A stretch of DNA of 64,000 nt, from positions 5,580,001 through 5,644,000 of the forward strand of contig NC_084763.1 in assembly GCF_028858725.1 (NCBI RefSeq), given 5' to 3'. The notes beneath the pieces were generated by a model. It saw only the letters and a program-made list of their open reading frames with translations, was not told where the DNA came from and ran no database searches. Below, piece after piece: positions 58,501 through 64,000 of the stretch (position 1 is its first letter; the number at the start of each line of letters is the position of its first letter). A program made the position numbers and the translations under genes. This DNA is from Colius striatus. Lineage: Eukaryota > Chordata > Aves > Coliiformes > Coliidae.

Positions 58501-60554
58501 AATGTTTGAAGTGAAGCATATTCTCAGACATTCTATTTGTGATAGCAGATTTATAGCCAGATATGGTTGAAATATTTCTGTTGTTCAGCACGAAAAGGCT
58601 ACATGCTGGCATTTCCATCTGCTTTACGTGTAGAATGGATTGACTTCTCCCCAAGAGAAATACTATCAATAGTAATTGTGCCCACGTGCAAAGACACAGA
58701 AATACCATATATCGTTTTTGGTGTATCTATATCACAACCACTCTATCTGTGCAGGTGACCTGAATGTACAGAGAACAGAAGGCCTTTTTCAAAGGCATTT
58801 CAAACAAACTTTTGAGAGGAAGGAAAAATAAAGGGCTAAACTTATCCCACATGAAAGGCCACTTTTTTTCCCCTCTCTCTCAAAATCAACAAGAACGGCT
58901 TCAGATTGTACTTAGAGCTGTATGAAAGGAAAGCCAGCAGGACGAATACAAACAGCATGATGTATCTTTCAACCGTTTAATCACTTAAAGAAAAAAGAAA
59001 CCAACAAAACAACATTGGTTGGCCTCTCGATAATTTTCCTCCCTGCTCTAATCCCCAGTTTAAAAGTCTCCTATTACCAATACTCTCTCCAGCACCTTTC
59101 TACTTCGCACAGGCATACACAGTTATCTCAGTTTCCTTCAGAGATGCACAACAGGAGATATGGACAGTTCACTGACTGAATCATAGAATCATTTAGGTTA
59201 GAAAAGACCTTTAAGATCATCCAGTCCAACCTTTGACCCAGCACTGCCACATCAACTGCTAAACCATGTCCTCCAGCACCACATCTACACATCTTTTAAA
59301 TATCTCCAGGGATGGGAACCCAAACACTTCCCTGAGCAGCCTGTTCCAACACTTGACAACCCCTTTGGTGAAGAAATTTTTCCTAATATCCAATCTAAAC
59401 CTCTCCTTGTGCAACTTGAGGCAATTTCTTCTTGTCCTGTCACTGAGTATGACCAAAATTCAGGTGCAGTTTTTGATTCTGAGGAAGCTTTTACAGCAAA
59501 GTCCTGTAAAATTCAAATCCTGTAGGATTCAAAGAGCTCATTTCATCCACTGAGGCTTTGGACACAGGAACTCTTTCCCATGAGGTGAATAAGGTTCTAC
59601 ACTCACAGCAGGTCAAATTTTCCATGTTAATCTTTCAAAGCACCTTTACACCAGCTCTATGATAGTGTATTTGGAAGTAGCAGTTCTCTATCACCAAACT
59701 GCTATTTTAGAGTAAAATATACAGCATATGAAATAAATCCTGCATTTGGCTTTTGGCACCTCAGTGAAAAAAAGAGCCCTTGAAAGTGTTCACACTCCAT
59801 ACAGCAGGTGCACAGGAAGATTTTCAAAGGACATACATTCACATTCCCACCTTAACATGCCAGTTGCCTGCAACACAGCAGATGCCCATTATTTCCACAG
59901 AGTATGGTAAGATTTTTCACTTATTTTGTTGAAAGGTTAAGTCACAACACCTAAAACTCGGACTCTTTCTGTCTGTGTGCTTTCATGTTTACAGACAGGC
60001 ATAACATTGTTGCCTTGTTCTCCTCGTTTTGAGAAGTACCTGTTGCGAATGACAACCTAAGAGACACAGTCTCATAGCACACACACAAGATGTAGGTATA
60101 AAGAAATGCATTATAATTCCCAAAGAAAGAAAGTTTCCCAAATCCAGTTTCATTATTAAAAAAAGGTATTGCATAGACTACAACTGTTGATCATGTATTT
60201 TTCTTTAAAGAAGTATACACAAATTGAGGGTTGAACCAGATGATGTCTAAAGGTCCCTGCTAACCCCTAACATTCAATGAAGTGAAGAGTCATCCTATTC
60301 ACAAGTGGTTGTTTAGTATTTCATCAGAATGTACTGGCTACACATTTAAAAAAATCATACAATTTAACAGATTTAAATCCATAAGCATCACTCAAATCAC
60401 TTACATTGTCACGTGCTACTACCACAATGTTTAAGACCAAAAGGTAAAACATACCTTCTTCCACGATATCAAGGTTCTGCCTGTTAAATGTGCATTCTCT
60501 CTCATTTTCCTTTTCATAATCATACTCAAAGCTTTCTTCTTCGTTTACTGACAT
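15788..60554 (-). CDS. TRAK1: Trafficking kinesin-binding protein 1, short N-terminal isoform (spliced)
   Basis: Fifteen exons join in phase to 2673 bases, that is 890 residues and a stop. TRAK1 is the Milton-family adaptor that couples kinesin-1 and dynein-dynactin to Miro on mitochondria. The order is: acidic unique N-terminus (1-33); HAP1-N coiled-coil region (about 34-300); the dynein CC1-box with AARIG at 67-71; a Spindly-type LAAEI at 312-316; the Milton-type region with the conserved [20 protein letters not shown] block; [12 protein letters not shown] and the [13 protein letters not shown] block; and a Ser/Pro-rich C-terminus ending in KQSSLR. The canonical human protein is about 953 residues, with a longer N-terminus whose exons I do not see, so they probably lie past 64000. 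Two introns use GC donors. A read-through of exon 13 would give a 669-residue form. Distinction from TRAK2 rests on the C-terminal sequence ([17 protein letters not shown]) and on CCK as neighbour. Confidence 0.95.
16587..20988 (-). other. TRAK1: TRAK1 intron 14
   Basis: This 4.4-kb phase-2 intron has a GTAAGG donor and a TTGCTTTCAG acceptor. No CR1 element or RNA gene was recognised. Short open frames show no known protein. Confidence 0.85.
20989..21091 (-). CDS. TRAK1: TRAK1 exon 14
   Basis: The 103-base exon has the acceptor TTTTAATTTAG and the donor CCAAG then GTAAGG. It encodes [20 protein letters not shown] and then [13 protein letters not shown], a block shared by TRAK1 and TRAK2 in vertebrates. 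Phase is 1 in and 2 out, matching both neighbours. The exon is only included when the exon 13 internal donor is used. Confidence 0.95.
25631..25667 (-). other. G-quadruplex motif on the TRAK1 transcribed-RNA strand
   Basis: The + strand carries C runs of 5, 3, 4, 5 and 3 bases at 25631-25635, 25642-25644, 25646-25649, 25654-25658 and 25665-25667. The TRAK1 pre-mRNA therefore has five G runs with loops of 1-6 bases, which satisfies the standard G3+N1-7 quadruplex pattern. Formation is not tested. Confidence 0.6.
25920..26209 (+). mobile_element. CR1 LINE fragment
   Basis: The stretch runs from GGGTGGATGTCAGGAGGATG through AGTTCCACTTAAAACC and CCCAGGCTGCCCAGGGAGGG to the 3' terminus CATCATTCTATGATTCTAT. 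It is 5'-truncated and antisense to TRAK1. Confidence 0.92.
26284..26365 (-). mobile_element. CR1 LINE 3'-end fragment
   Basis: ATCATAGAATCATAGAATAG followed by GGTTGGAAGGGACCTTTAGA and CCAGTCCAACCCCCCTGCAG is a near-consensus reverse-complement CR1 3' end. It lies only 75 bp from an oppositely oriented CR1. Confidence 0.93.
27405..27610 (+). mobile_element. CR1 LINE fragment, older subfamily
   Basis: AGCACTGGAAGAGGCTGCCC, then GGAGTCACCATCCCTG and GGTTGGACTTGATGATCTTA, ends at CATTCTATGATTCTA. The TGATGATCTTAAGGGTC variant differs from the AGATGATCTCTAAAGGTC of most copies here, suggesting another subfamily. Confidence 0.9.
28660..29114 (-). CDS. TRAK1: TRAK1 alternative terminal exon 13 (read-through, 79-residue tail)
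   Basis: If the internal GTGAGA donor after 28899 is not used, the frame stays open for 79 more codons to a stop at 28660-28662, giving a 669-residue protein. The tail starts [15 protein letters not shown], then has an acidic stretch ([17 protein letters not shown]) and a hydrophobic/aromatic stretch ([16 protein letters not shown]), and ends CVASAR. It would replace everything from residue 591, including the TRAK1/TRAK2-shared exon 14 block and the C-terminal region. Mammalian TRAK1 is known to have C-terminally different isoforms, but I cannot verify that this tail is one of them. Open frame and composition support coding; no transcript evidence is available here. Confidence 0.6.
28899..29114 (-). 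CDS. TRAK1: TRAK1 exon 13 (long-isoform boundaries)
   Basis: The 216-base exon has the acceptor TTCCTTTTCAAG and the donor CTCAG then GTGAGA. Phases are 1 in and 1 out. It encodes [20 protein letters not shown], then [20 protein letters not shown] and [18 protein letters not shown], ending [10 protein letters not shown]. The HHWQQLAQP and [13 protein letters not shown] blocks are strongly conserved in TRAK1 and TRAK2. Confidence 0.96.
29115..33453 (-). other. TRAK1: TRAK1 intron 12
   Basis: The 4.3-kb phase-1 intron (GTGATA donor, CCTTTTCAAG acceptor) contains one CR1 fragment at 32912-33080. The rest is AT-rich, and I see no further structure in it. Confidence 0.85.
32912..33080 (-). mobile_element. 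CR1 LINE fragment
   Basis: CACAGAATGGCAGGGGTTGG, then the near-consensus CATCCAGTCCAACCCCCCTG, AGGTCACATAGGAACGTGTC, GGAAGGAGCCTCCACAACCC and GGGCAGCCTGTG. Little diverged, so relatively young; 5'-truncated. Confidence 0.94.
33454..33770 (-). CDS. TRAK1: TRAK1 exon 12
   Basis: The 317-base exon has the acceptor CATATTTTAG and the donor CTAGAAG then GTGATA. It encodes [20 protein letters not shown], then [20 protein letters not shown] and [35 protein letters not shown] and [15 protein letters not shown]. This is the core of the Milton-type conserved region. The arginine-rich [16 protein letters not shown] segment is the best-conserved part of the family. Confidence 0.97.
33771..34589 (-). other. 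TRAK1: TRAK1 intron 11
   Basis: The 0.8-kb phase-2 intron has a GTCAGT donor (a weaker C at +3) and a TATTTTAG acceptor. No repeat was recognised. Confidence 0.85.
34590..34823 (-). CDS. TRAK1: TRAK1 exon 11
   Basis: The 234-base exon has the acceptor ATGTCTTACCAG and the donor AATGG then GTCAGT. It encodes [58 protein letters not shown] and [25 protein letters not shown] and the IPGSNQSS block are TRAK-family signatures. Confidence 0.97.
34824..36689 (-). other. TRAK1: TRAK1 intron 10
   Basis: The 1.9-kb phase-2 intron has a GTATGA donor with C as the last exonic base. I recognise no repeat or RNA gene in it. Confidence 0.8.
36690..36766 (-). CDS. TRAK1: TRAK1 exon 10 (Spindly-type motif)
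   Basis: The 77-base exon has the acceptor GTTTTTAACAG and the donor TTTGC then GTATGA. It encodes [20 protein letters not shown] and DSPDF, with the split alanine codon completed by exon 11. LAAEI matches the Spindly-type motif by which activating adaptors contact the dynactin pointed end. The donor is unusual (C at -1). Reading on past it meets a stop four codons later, so the phase match to HQKRVFET in exon 11 is what fixes the boundary. Confidence 0.92.
36767..38373 (-). other. TRAK1: TRAK1 intron 9
   Basis: The 1.6-kb phase-0 intron has a strong GTAAGT donor. No repeat was recognised. Confidence 0.85.
38374..38511 (-). CDS. TRAK1: TRAK1 exon 9
   Basis: The 138-base phase-0 exon has the acceptor TGTGTTACAG and the donor CTATG then GTAAGT. 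Its 46 codons are [40 protein letters not shown] and LGLFPM. It closes the long coiled coil of the HAP1-N region. Confidence 0.97.
38512..39476 (-). other. TRAK1: TRAK1 intron 8, GC-AG type
   Basis: The donor reads GCAGAG then GCAAGTACATT and the acceptor is TGTTACAG. Phase 0 on both sides is forced by the flanking TAE and LREL codons. The first two intron bases are GC, the rare U2-type variant, in an otherwise ideal donor context. Confidence 0.88.
39477..39551 (-). CDS. TRAK1: TRAK1 exon 8
   Basis: The 75-base phase-0 exon has the acceptor GTCATATTTTAG. Its 25 codons are [20 protein letters not shown] and QLTAE, coiled-coil sequence of the HAP1-N region. It is followed by a GC donor (GAG then GCAAGT). 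Confidence 0.95.
39552..40082 (-). other. TRAK1: TRAK1 intron 7
   Basis: The 0.5-kb phase-0 intron has a GTAAGG donor and an ATATTTTAG acceptor. Nothing else is seen in it. Confidence 0.88.
40083..40213 (-). CDS. TRAK1: TRAK1 exon 7
   Basis: The 131-base exon has the acceptor TTTTCTTAAAG. Two bases complete arginine 195, then [40 protein letters not shown] and AKA follow. It is coiled coil with heptad pattern; phase is 1 in and 0 out. Confidence 0.97.
40214..40511 (-). other. TRAK1: TRAK1 intron 6
   Basis: The shortest intron of the gene here, 298 bases, has a GTATGT donor. About a third of it is a CR1 3' end (40387-40480). Confidence 0.88.
40387..40480 (+). mobile_element. CR1 LINE 3'-end fragment
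   Basis: GACCTGATCTAGGTGAACCT, then GGGGTTGACTAGATGATCTC and AAGGTCCCTTCCAACCCCTA, ends CTATGATTCTATG. It has the full 3' terminus and sits inside a 298-base intron, only about 30 bases from the donor side. Confidence 0.95.
40512..40590 (-). CDS. TRAK1: TRAK1 exon 6
   Basis: The 79-base exon has the acceptor ATTTCTTGAATAG and the donor GCTAA then GTATGT. It encodes [20 protein letters not shown] and DCVKEL plus the first base of an arginine codon. It belongs to the HAP1-N coiled coil. Confidence 0.96.
40591..41437 (-). other. TRAK1: TRAK1 intron 5
   Basis: The 0.85-kb phase-0 intron has a GTGAAA donor. No repeat was recognised. Confidence 0.85.
41438..41546 (-). CDS. TRAK1: TRAK1 exon 5
   Basis: The 109-base exon has the acceptor TTTTCATTACAAG and the donor CTGAG then GTGAAA. 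It encodes [20 protein letters not shown] and [16 protein letters not shown]. The serine run links two coiled-coil segments and the second half resumes the coil. Confidence 0.96.
41547..42354 (-). other. TRAK1: TRAK1 intron 4
   Basis: The 0.8-kb phase-2 intron has a strong GTAAGT donor. It is more GC-rich than its neighbours and holds several overlapping open frames of 66-98 codons on both strands, none recognisable. Confidence 0.85.
42355..42455 (-). CDS. TRAK1: TRAK1 exon 4
   Basis: The 101-base exon has the acceptor CTTTCTTTGCACAG and the donor ACACC then GTAAGT. It encodes [20 protein letters not shown] and [13 protein letters not shown] plus two bases of a proline codon. The [20 protein letters not shown] block is typical of TRAK proteins and HAP1. 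Confidence 0.97.
43935..44228 (+). mobile_element. CR1 LINE fragment, older subfamily
   Basis: GACAAGGCCCAGAGGCAATG, then GTGATCAAGCACTGGCAGAG and GGAGTTTCCATCCCTAGAGA, leads to AATCTTAATCATACCATGAA at the 3' end. It is more diverged than most copies here, and the terminal ATTCTATG repeat is degraded. Confidence 0.85.
44386..44812 (-). mobile_element. CR1 LINE fragment (longest - strand copy, about 430 bp)
   Basis: TCACAGAATGGTGGGGGGCT, GATCATCCAGCCCAATCCCC and GGAATGTGTCCAGGTGGGTT precede GGGCAGCCTGGGCCGGGGCT, TTTAAGTGGAACTTTTTGTA and CCTCCTGACATCTACCC, then CTTCTCCAAACTAAACAGCC. It is the longest and most complete CR1 copy on the - strand of this window. Confidence 0.94.
45154..45231 (+). 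mobile_element. CR1 LINE 3'-end fragment
   Basis: ACCCTGCTTCTGCAGGGGGG, then TTGGACTAGATGATCTCTAA and AGTCCCTTCCAATCCTACC, ends CATTCTACGATTCTATG. Confidence 0.95.
46800..47198 (+). mobile_element. CR1 LINE fragment
   Basis: GGAGCAGGTCCAGAGGAGGG, TTGGGCTTGTTCAGCCTGGG, GGAGACCTTATTGTAGTCTT and CAGGCTAAATATAAAGAAGA precede TTAGACTAGATGGCTTTTAA, then CCCTTCCAACCAAAACCATT. The terminal repeat is diverged and the subfamily differs from the short young copies. Confidence 0.92.
48178..48294 (-). CDS. TRAK1: TRAK1 exon 3 (dynein CC1-box)
   Basis: The 117-base phase-0 exon has the acceptor ATGCTTCACAG and the donor GAAGAG then GTAAGA. It encodes [20 protein letters not shown] and [28 protein letters not shown] is the CC1-box (AAxxG), which in TRAK, BICD and HAP1 proteins binds the dynein light intermediate chain. 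Confidence 0.97.
48295..51029 (-). other. TRAK1: TRAK1 intron 2, GC-AG type
   Basis: The donor reads GAAGAG then GCAAGTATTG and the acceptor is GCTTCACAG. Reading phase 0 (LLEE then KERD) fixes the boundary at GC. The intron is 2.7 kb, AT-rich, with no CR1 element recognised. Confidence 0.88.
51030..51106 (-). CDS. TRAK1: TRAK1 exon 2 of the short isoform
   Basis: The 77-base exon has the acceptor TTCTTCACAG. Two bases complete codon 34, then [20 protein letters not shown] and RLLEE follow. This is the first exon shared by the long and short N-terminal forms: TT completes valine after the internal first exon (EEV-LCAERV), or leucine after the canonical upstream exon (FLL-CAERV), by analogy with the human isoforms. 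Confidence 0.95.
56879..57014 (-). mobile_element. CR1 LINE fragment
   Basis: GAATCATAGAATGGTAGGGG, then GACCTTTAGAGATCATCCAG, AGGTCACATAGAAACATGTC and CTTGAAGACCTCCAAGGAAG. It is nearly identical to the copy at 32912 over most of its length. Confidence 0.95.
59178..59452 (-). mobile_element. CR1 LINE fragment, distinct subfamily
   Basis: GAATCATAGAATCATTTAGG, then TTAGAAAAGACCTTTAAGAT, CATCCAGTCCAACCTTTGAC, TCCAGGGATGGGAACCCAAA and CCTGTTCCAACACTTGACAA, reaching CAATTTCTTCTTGTCCTGTC. The TTAGGTTAGAAAAGACC variant marks another CR1 subfamily than the short copies. Confidence 0.93.
60226..60280 (+). mobile_element. CR1 LINE 3'-end remnant
   Basis: GAGGGTTGAACCAGATGATG, then TCTAAAGGTCCCTGCTAACC and CCTAACATTCAATG, is a decayed CR1 3' end of about 55 bp. 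It lies 175 bp downstream, in the TRAK1 sense, of the internal first exon's donor. Confidence 0.85.
60455..60554 (-). CDS. TRAK1: TRAK1 internal alternative first coding exon
   Basis: ATG at 60552-60554 starts [20 protein letters not shown], then [13 protein letters not shown] and one base of valine 34. The donor is GAAG then GTATGT. Joined to exon 2 it reads [12 protein letters not shown], the same junction as in the human short isoform as I recall it, whose N-terminus likewise has an FEYD-type acidic stretch. The 33 residues lack the longer N-terminal part of the canonical protein. No acceptor directly before the ATG was convincing, so it is best read as a first exon with its own upstream promoter. 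Confidence 0.88.
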
Positions 60555-63109
60555 TGCTGAAGTTATCCCCGTTAGATCCGATACGACGCCTTAGTCTCAC
60601 AGGAGACGGGAACTCATTCTCTCGGAGGCTGGATCTTTGGGGAGAGCAAAGCGAGGTCTCCACAAAGCAGGATACCATCTTTCCTCACTCACATGCTCAG
60701 ACAAGGAGCTCCTGAGCACAACAGCTTTGTGTTGTACAGATGGGGTGGAGGAGGGAAGAGACCATCTGTCTAATAATTACAAGATGTTGTTCCTCATACC
60801 AGCTCTGAGGGCAGCCAGTTTTTGCTCAAGAGCTCCACTGGCATACTTCAGACAAAGTACGCAGGCTGAAAGCCCCCTCCTCAGCACACCTCACGTCAAC
60901 AAGGTTGTCTGTCTCTCCTCTGCCCCTGCTCTTCAGTCAGTGGTAGCCTCCCACAAGTGCGTCGGCAACACGGAAGTCTGACCCAGCCTCTGCCTGTCAC
61001 AGCAGATGAAGGGTGTGCACCTTCACGGAGGTAAATCACCTCCTGTTGCCCAATGCTGCGAGTGGCAGATCTCACCGGAGCAGCACACAGCCTAACATAC
61101 ACCCAGCAGAGAGACCTTGAGAGCTGTGACTGGTGTAGAGCATGGTCTGCCTGCAGCATCCACCACACACTAAAACATCGGTGTGAAGGGGTTTTTATTG
61201 CCTTTACAAAAAAGGTTACAGCTGCATTTCAATGACACAGCACATCAGCTGTCCAATACCACACTCACAGTTACTCTTCTACCTTCTGCAGGAAACATAC
61301 CCCGAGTCCACATCTAGCACCCTGAAAGCATTTACAAGGGCGTAAGTACCTCTTCCCTGTTCAGCAACAAACAAAGCACATTGTGCTCGGACCTCTTGGT
61401 TTCCAACAGGTTTGTTTGTTCAACTTGACTACACACATAGGGCAGGTTATTTTTCTTGTTTAACTTTTTGCAGCTCTGGGTATTTAACGTTTGCCAAGTC
61501 TCCTCTCACACTTTCAATGGCACATTGGTGCCCTTTGCTGCTTGCAGGAAGCATTCATATGAGTCTAACATCGCAAAGCCATCACATGCAAAGTAGGAGC
61601 ACTGCAAGGCAAAGGCAGCTCATCGCCCTCAGAGGGGACAGATCTGTTAGGGAGGGAGGCAAACACAAGCCAGCTGAACCTAGGAGCCATGCAGGAGCAA
61701 TTTCTCTTATTACTGTTTCTCTAGTGATGTGGAAGTATAAGGTAATATGAGACAGAAAGGAACTAATTTTATACAACCACAATGATTTACTCTGTTTTAA
61801 TTTTTAGGCTCTTGATGTTTATACACAAACAATTTAACAGTGTTTACATAAAAAACAGCCAAAGGACGCGAAATACACCTAAGTGCTTGCTGAGGAAAAG
61901 AACACTCCTTTCTGAATAAAGATCTTTCTACTCCAGCTTAATAACCTAACCTTTGACTACCAAAATGTACTGCAATGTTCATCAGCAGCAATAGCCTTAA
62001 GAACTCAGGGGAAAAGTAGGATTGTCCCTTTTTCCCCATATAATGACATTAAAAGATAATTTTAATAATGTAATGAGGATTATGTCTAGTTTCTGAATCC
62101 TTAAGAGCTTTTCTTTCTGTGTCTTCTTCCTTACACACATTTTGGTAATGGCTAGAGAACAGAAATTCAGGAGGCAACCAAAACAACATCTCATTTTAAA
62201 AGAATGTAAGAAGCACCTTTAAAGCTTAGGAGCAGAAAAAAAAATCTACACAACAATTCAGACATTCTATGGTTTTAACACTGCTGACAAGTGTTCAGCT
62301 AACCAAATAGCTTGCAAAGGAGAGTTGGACAATGGCTGACATACTGAAAACATGCACATTGCTGTCCAATATATATCCCAACTAAGGAGAATAAATGAAT
62401 ATCCCCACAAGCTGACTTCTGAATTGTGACTCATGTCAACCCACACTGCACAGGACTGTGACATTCAACAGGTAAGAGAAACTTAATTGTTGCCATGCCT
62501 ACTTTGATATCAGCGCATGATAAATGCTGATGCAAATTCACAACGGGTGGAGAAGGCACATACACCTCACCCTCATACTATCAACCCATTTTTGGTGCTA
62601 TTCTGCATTAAGCCCTTTTAGTAGTGAAGGAGTATTTACTTGCTAAAGCTTAAGAGTCAGCTTTCCAATAGATACCAAACAATGAGCTGCTAAGGAGAAA
62701 AAAAACCCACTACATTGTATACAGTTCTAAAAATATACATTCTAATCAGGAAAGATTCAAAAGAGACTTTTAATATTGCCTGTAAACACACACTCATACC
62801 AGAATGAGCACTCACTTTTATGGGTTGCCACTGCAAATAAATTTGGCATATTTACTGCAATCACCTCTCTGAACTAGCTGCTACAGACATTTAACTCCCT
62901 TCAGGAAACTTCCCAAGTGAGTTAAAATGCTTAAAGCACAGACATAGATATTGCTCCTGCCAGGCTTGCACTAAGGTATAGACTGCCTCCAGCATCTTTG
63001 CAATCAAACAGGAAACACATAAACCAGGAGTTAGTTTCAAGAAGGGTGAGGCTGGACACAATACAAACAAACCCTTATAAACTGACTCATCATTTCCAAG
63101 GAACTCTTA

Positions 63110-63160
63110 TCACAGAATCTCAAGGGCTGGAAGAGACTTTGAAAGATGCATTCAAATAAT
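63110..63160 (-). mobile_element. CR1 LINE 3'-end remnant
   Basis: TCACAGAATCTCAAGGGCTG then GAAGAGACTTTGAAAG resembles the reverse-complement 3' end of an older CR1 copy; only about 50 bp are recognisable. Confidence 0.7.
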
Positions 63161-63659
63161 TTCAACCTTTCCCTGTCAGTAAAAATATCTACACTTTCAC
63201 ACCATTAACCACATTAACATTGACCACAGTTTAATAATAACAATGTGACATTTAGAACAAAGACATTCTTTGTAAGAAAACAAGTCCCCAAAGAGTGGCT
63301 GGAAGAGCAGCACTCAGATTTAAAATACATTGATGAAGAAATGTGGGTGTTTTCGGGTGGGCTTTTCAGGGAGAGGTGATAATCTGGTCAATGAACACGT
63401 GCTTTCTACTAAGATGCTACTAAGTTAAGCAAGTTACCTTGTTCAAATTTTTACAGGTTTTGTATGTTTCCCAATCTCAAGGTCCCACCCAGCTGAGCAT
63501 AATTAAGAGGAAAAAAAAGTACCTCTGTATGGAAATATAAGTCACATGAAGACAACATACAAGTAGAAATTCATTGGAGGAATAAAGAAAAGGAAGTGAC
63601 ACAGCAAAAAGCAGAAAAACTAGAAAAACAGTATCAATGATTTTACAGATATAAGCAAG

Positions 63660-63716
63660 ACCGGGGTCGGACTAGATCTCTAAAGGTCCCTTCCAACCCC
63701 TATCATTCTGTGACTC
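63660..63716 (+). mobile_element. CR1 LINE 3'-end fragment
   Basis: ACCGGGGTCGGACTAGATCT, then CTAAAGGTCCCTTCCAACCC and CTATCATTCTGTGACTCC, is a short CR1 3' end with one TGA lost from the usual AGATGATCTC. Confidence 0.92.
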
Positions 63717-64000
63717 CAAGATTCAACTGTACTTATCAAGTACAGAGATAAAGGACCTAAGAGCAAAAGAAGAACACCCAGAATAAGAATGCTGATTATA
63801 ATCCTGTGAAGCAGATAACAGAACAGAGGAGGGAAGCTCCAAACAGTAATTGCAAACAGAACAGGCAATAAAAACATTCCAGTGTGGGTGAGAAGAAAAT
63901 ACAGGTAGGGGTTGAAAATAATAAAGAGCAAAAGCAGAATAAGGGGTGTCAGAGCAAAGAAGAGAGTGAGATGAAGCTGCAAACATAAAAGGGGTTAGAA

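Larger units (their letters stand above)
51107..60454 (-). other. TRAK1: TRAK1 intron 1 of the short isoform
   Basis: The 9.3-kb phase-1 intron contains CR1 fragments at 56879-57014 (-), 59178-59452 (-) and 60226-60280 (+). A more GC-rich block at about 52860-53530 has an open frame of 199 codons on the + strand without recognisable protein content. I saw no match to the canonical exon encoding the EQIEETLKYF segment. Confidence 0.75.
60555..64000 (-). other. TRAK1: Sequence upstream of the TRAK1 internal first exon
   Basis: The 5' UTR and promoter of the short isoform should lie just above 60555; the stretch to about 61160 is locally more GC-rich. No TATA box or CpG island stands out. The rest is AT-rich, with two small CR1 remnants (63110-63160 and 63660-63716). 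It is probably an intron of the longer transcript. No canonical N-terminal TRAK1 exon was recognised. Confidence 0.5.

Noticed and set aside
59259-59456. 65-codon - strand frame with [20 protein letters not shown]
   Set aside because: This is the conserved 3' part of a CR1 copy (59178-59452), not a host gene.
1-64000. tRNA, rRNA, CRISPR arrays, prokaryotic operons, insertion sequences or intact viral genes
   Set aside because: None were recognised on either strand. All clear protein-coding signals resolve to the spliced vertebrate genes CCK and TRAK1, and the recognised mobile DNA is CR1.

Overview
The window comes from a vertebrate nuclear genome, almost certainly a bird. It holds two intron-split genes with long AT-rich introns and at least 17 fragments of CR1 LINEs, the dominant avian retrotransposon. 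These show the typical 3' end (TTGGACTAGATGATCTCTAAAGG, then CATTCTATGATTCTATG) in both orientations. The cholecystokinin precursor looks avian but seems to differ from chicken in its propeptide, so a non-galliform bird is my guess. No prokaryotic, plasmid, phage or CRISPR content was seen.

Layout. (1) Positions 1-700: a 33-bp minisatellite, then a GC-rich promoter with a CRE/TRE element and a TATA-like box, and the non-coding first exon of CCK. (2) 2225-6795: CCK exons 2 and 3 on the + strand, encoding a complete 130-residue prepro-cholecystokinin. (3) About 6.8-13.5 kb: intergenic DNA. (4) About 13.5-60.6 kb: TRAK1 on the - strand, convergent with CCK. Fifteen coding exons could be placed by splice phase. 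They give an 890-residue protein that starts at an internal alternative first exon (60455-60554). (5) About 60.6-64 kb: sequence upstream of that first exon. It is probably intronic for the canonical longer TRAK1 transcript, whose N-terminal exons would lie beyond position 64000.

Biology. CCK encodes the gut/brain peptide hormone; the CCK-8 core, amidation glycine and dibasic site are intact. TRAK1 encodes the mitochondrial trafficking adaptor that links kinesin-1 and dynein-dynactin to Miro on mitochondria. The dynein CC1-box (AARIG) and a Spindly-type motif (LAAEI) are both present. The tail-to-tail CCK/TRAK1 order matches the mammalian arrangement as I know it.

I found no wholly new biological system. 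The most interesting signals are all in TRAK1: two GC-AG introns with the same donor core, a read-through alternative terminal exon that would replace the normal C-terminus with a 79-residue acidic tail, the internal first exon, inverted CR1 pairs in introns, and an intronic G-quadruplex motif. Exon coordinates were worked out by hand from splice sites and reading phase; no alignment was run.
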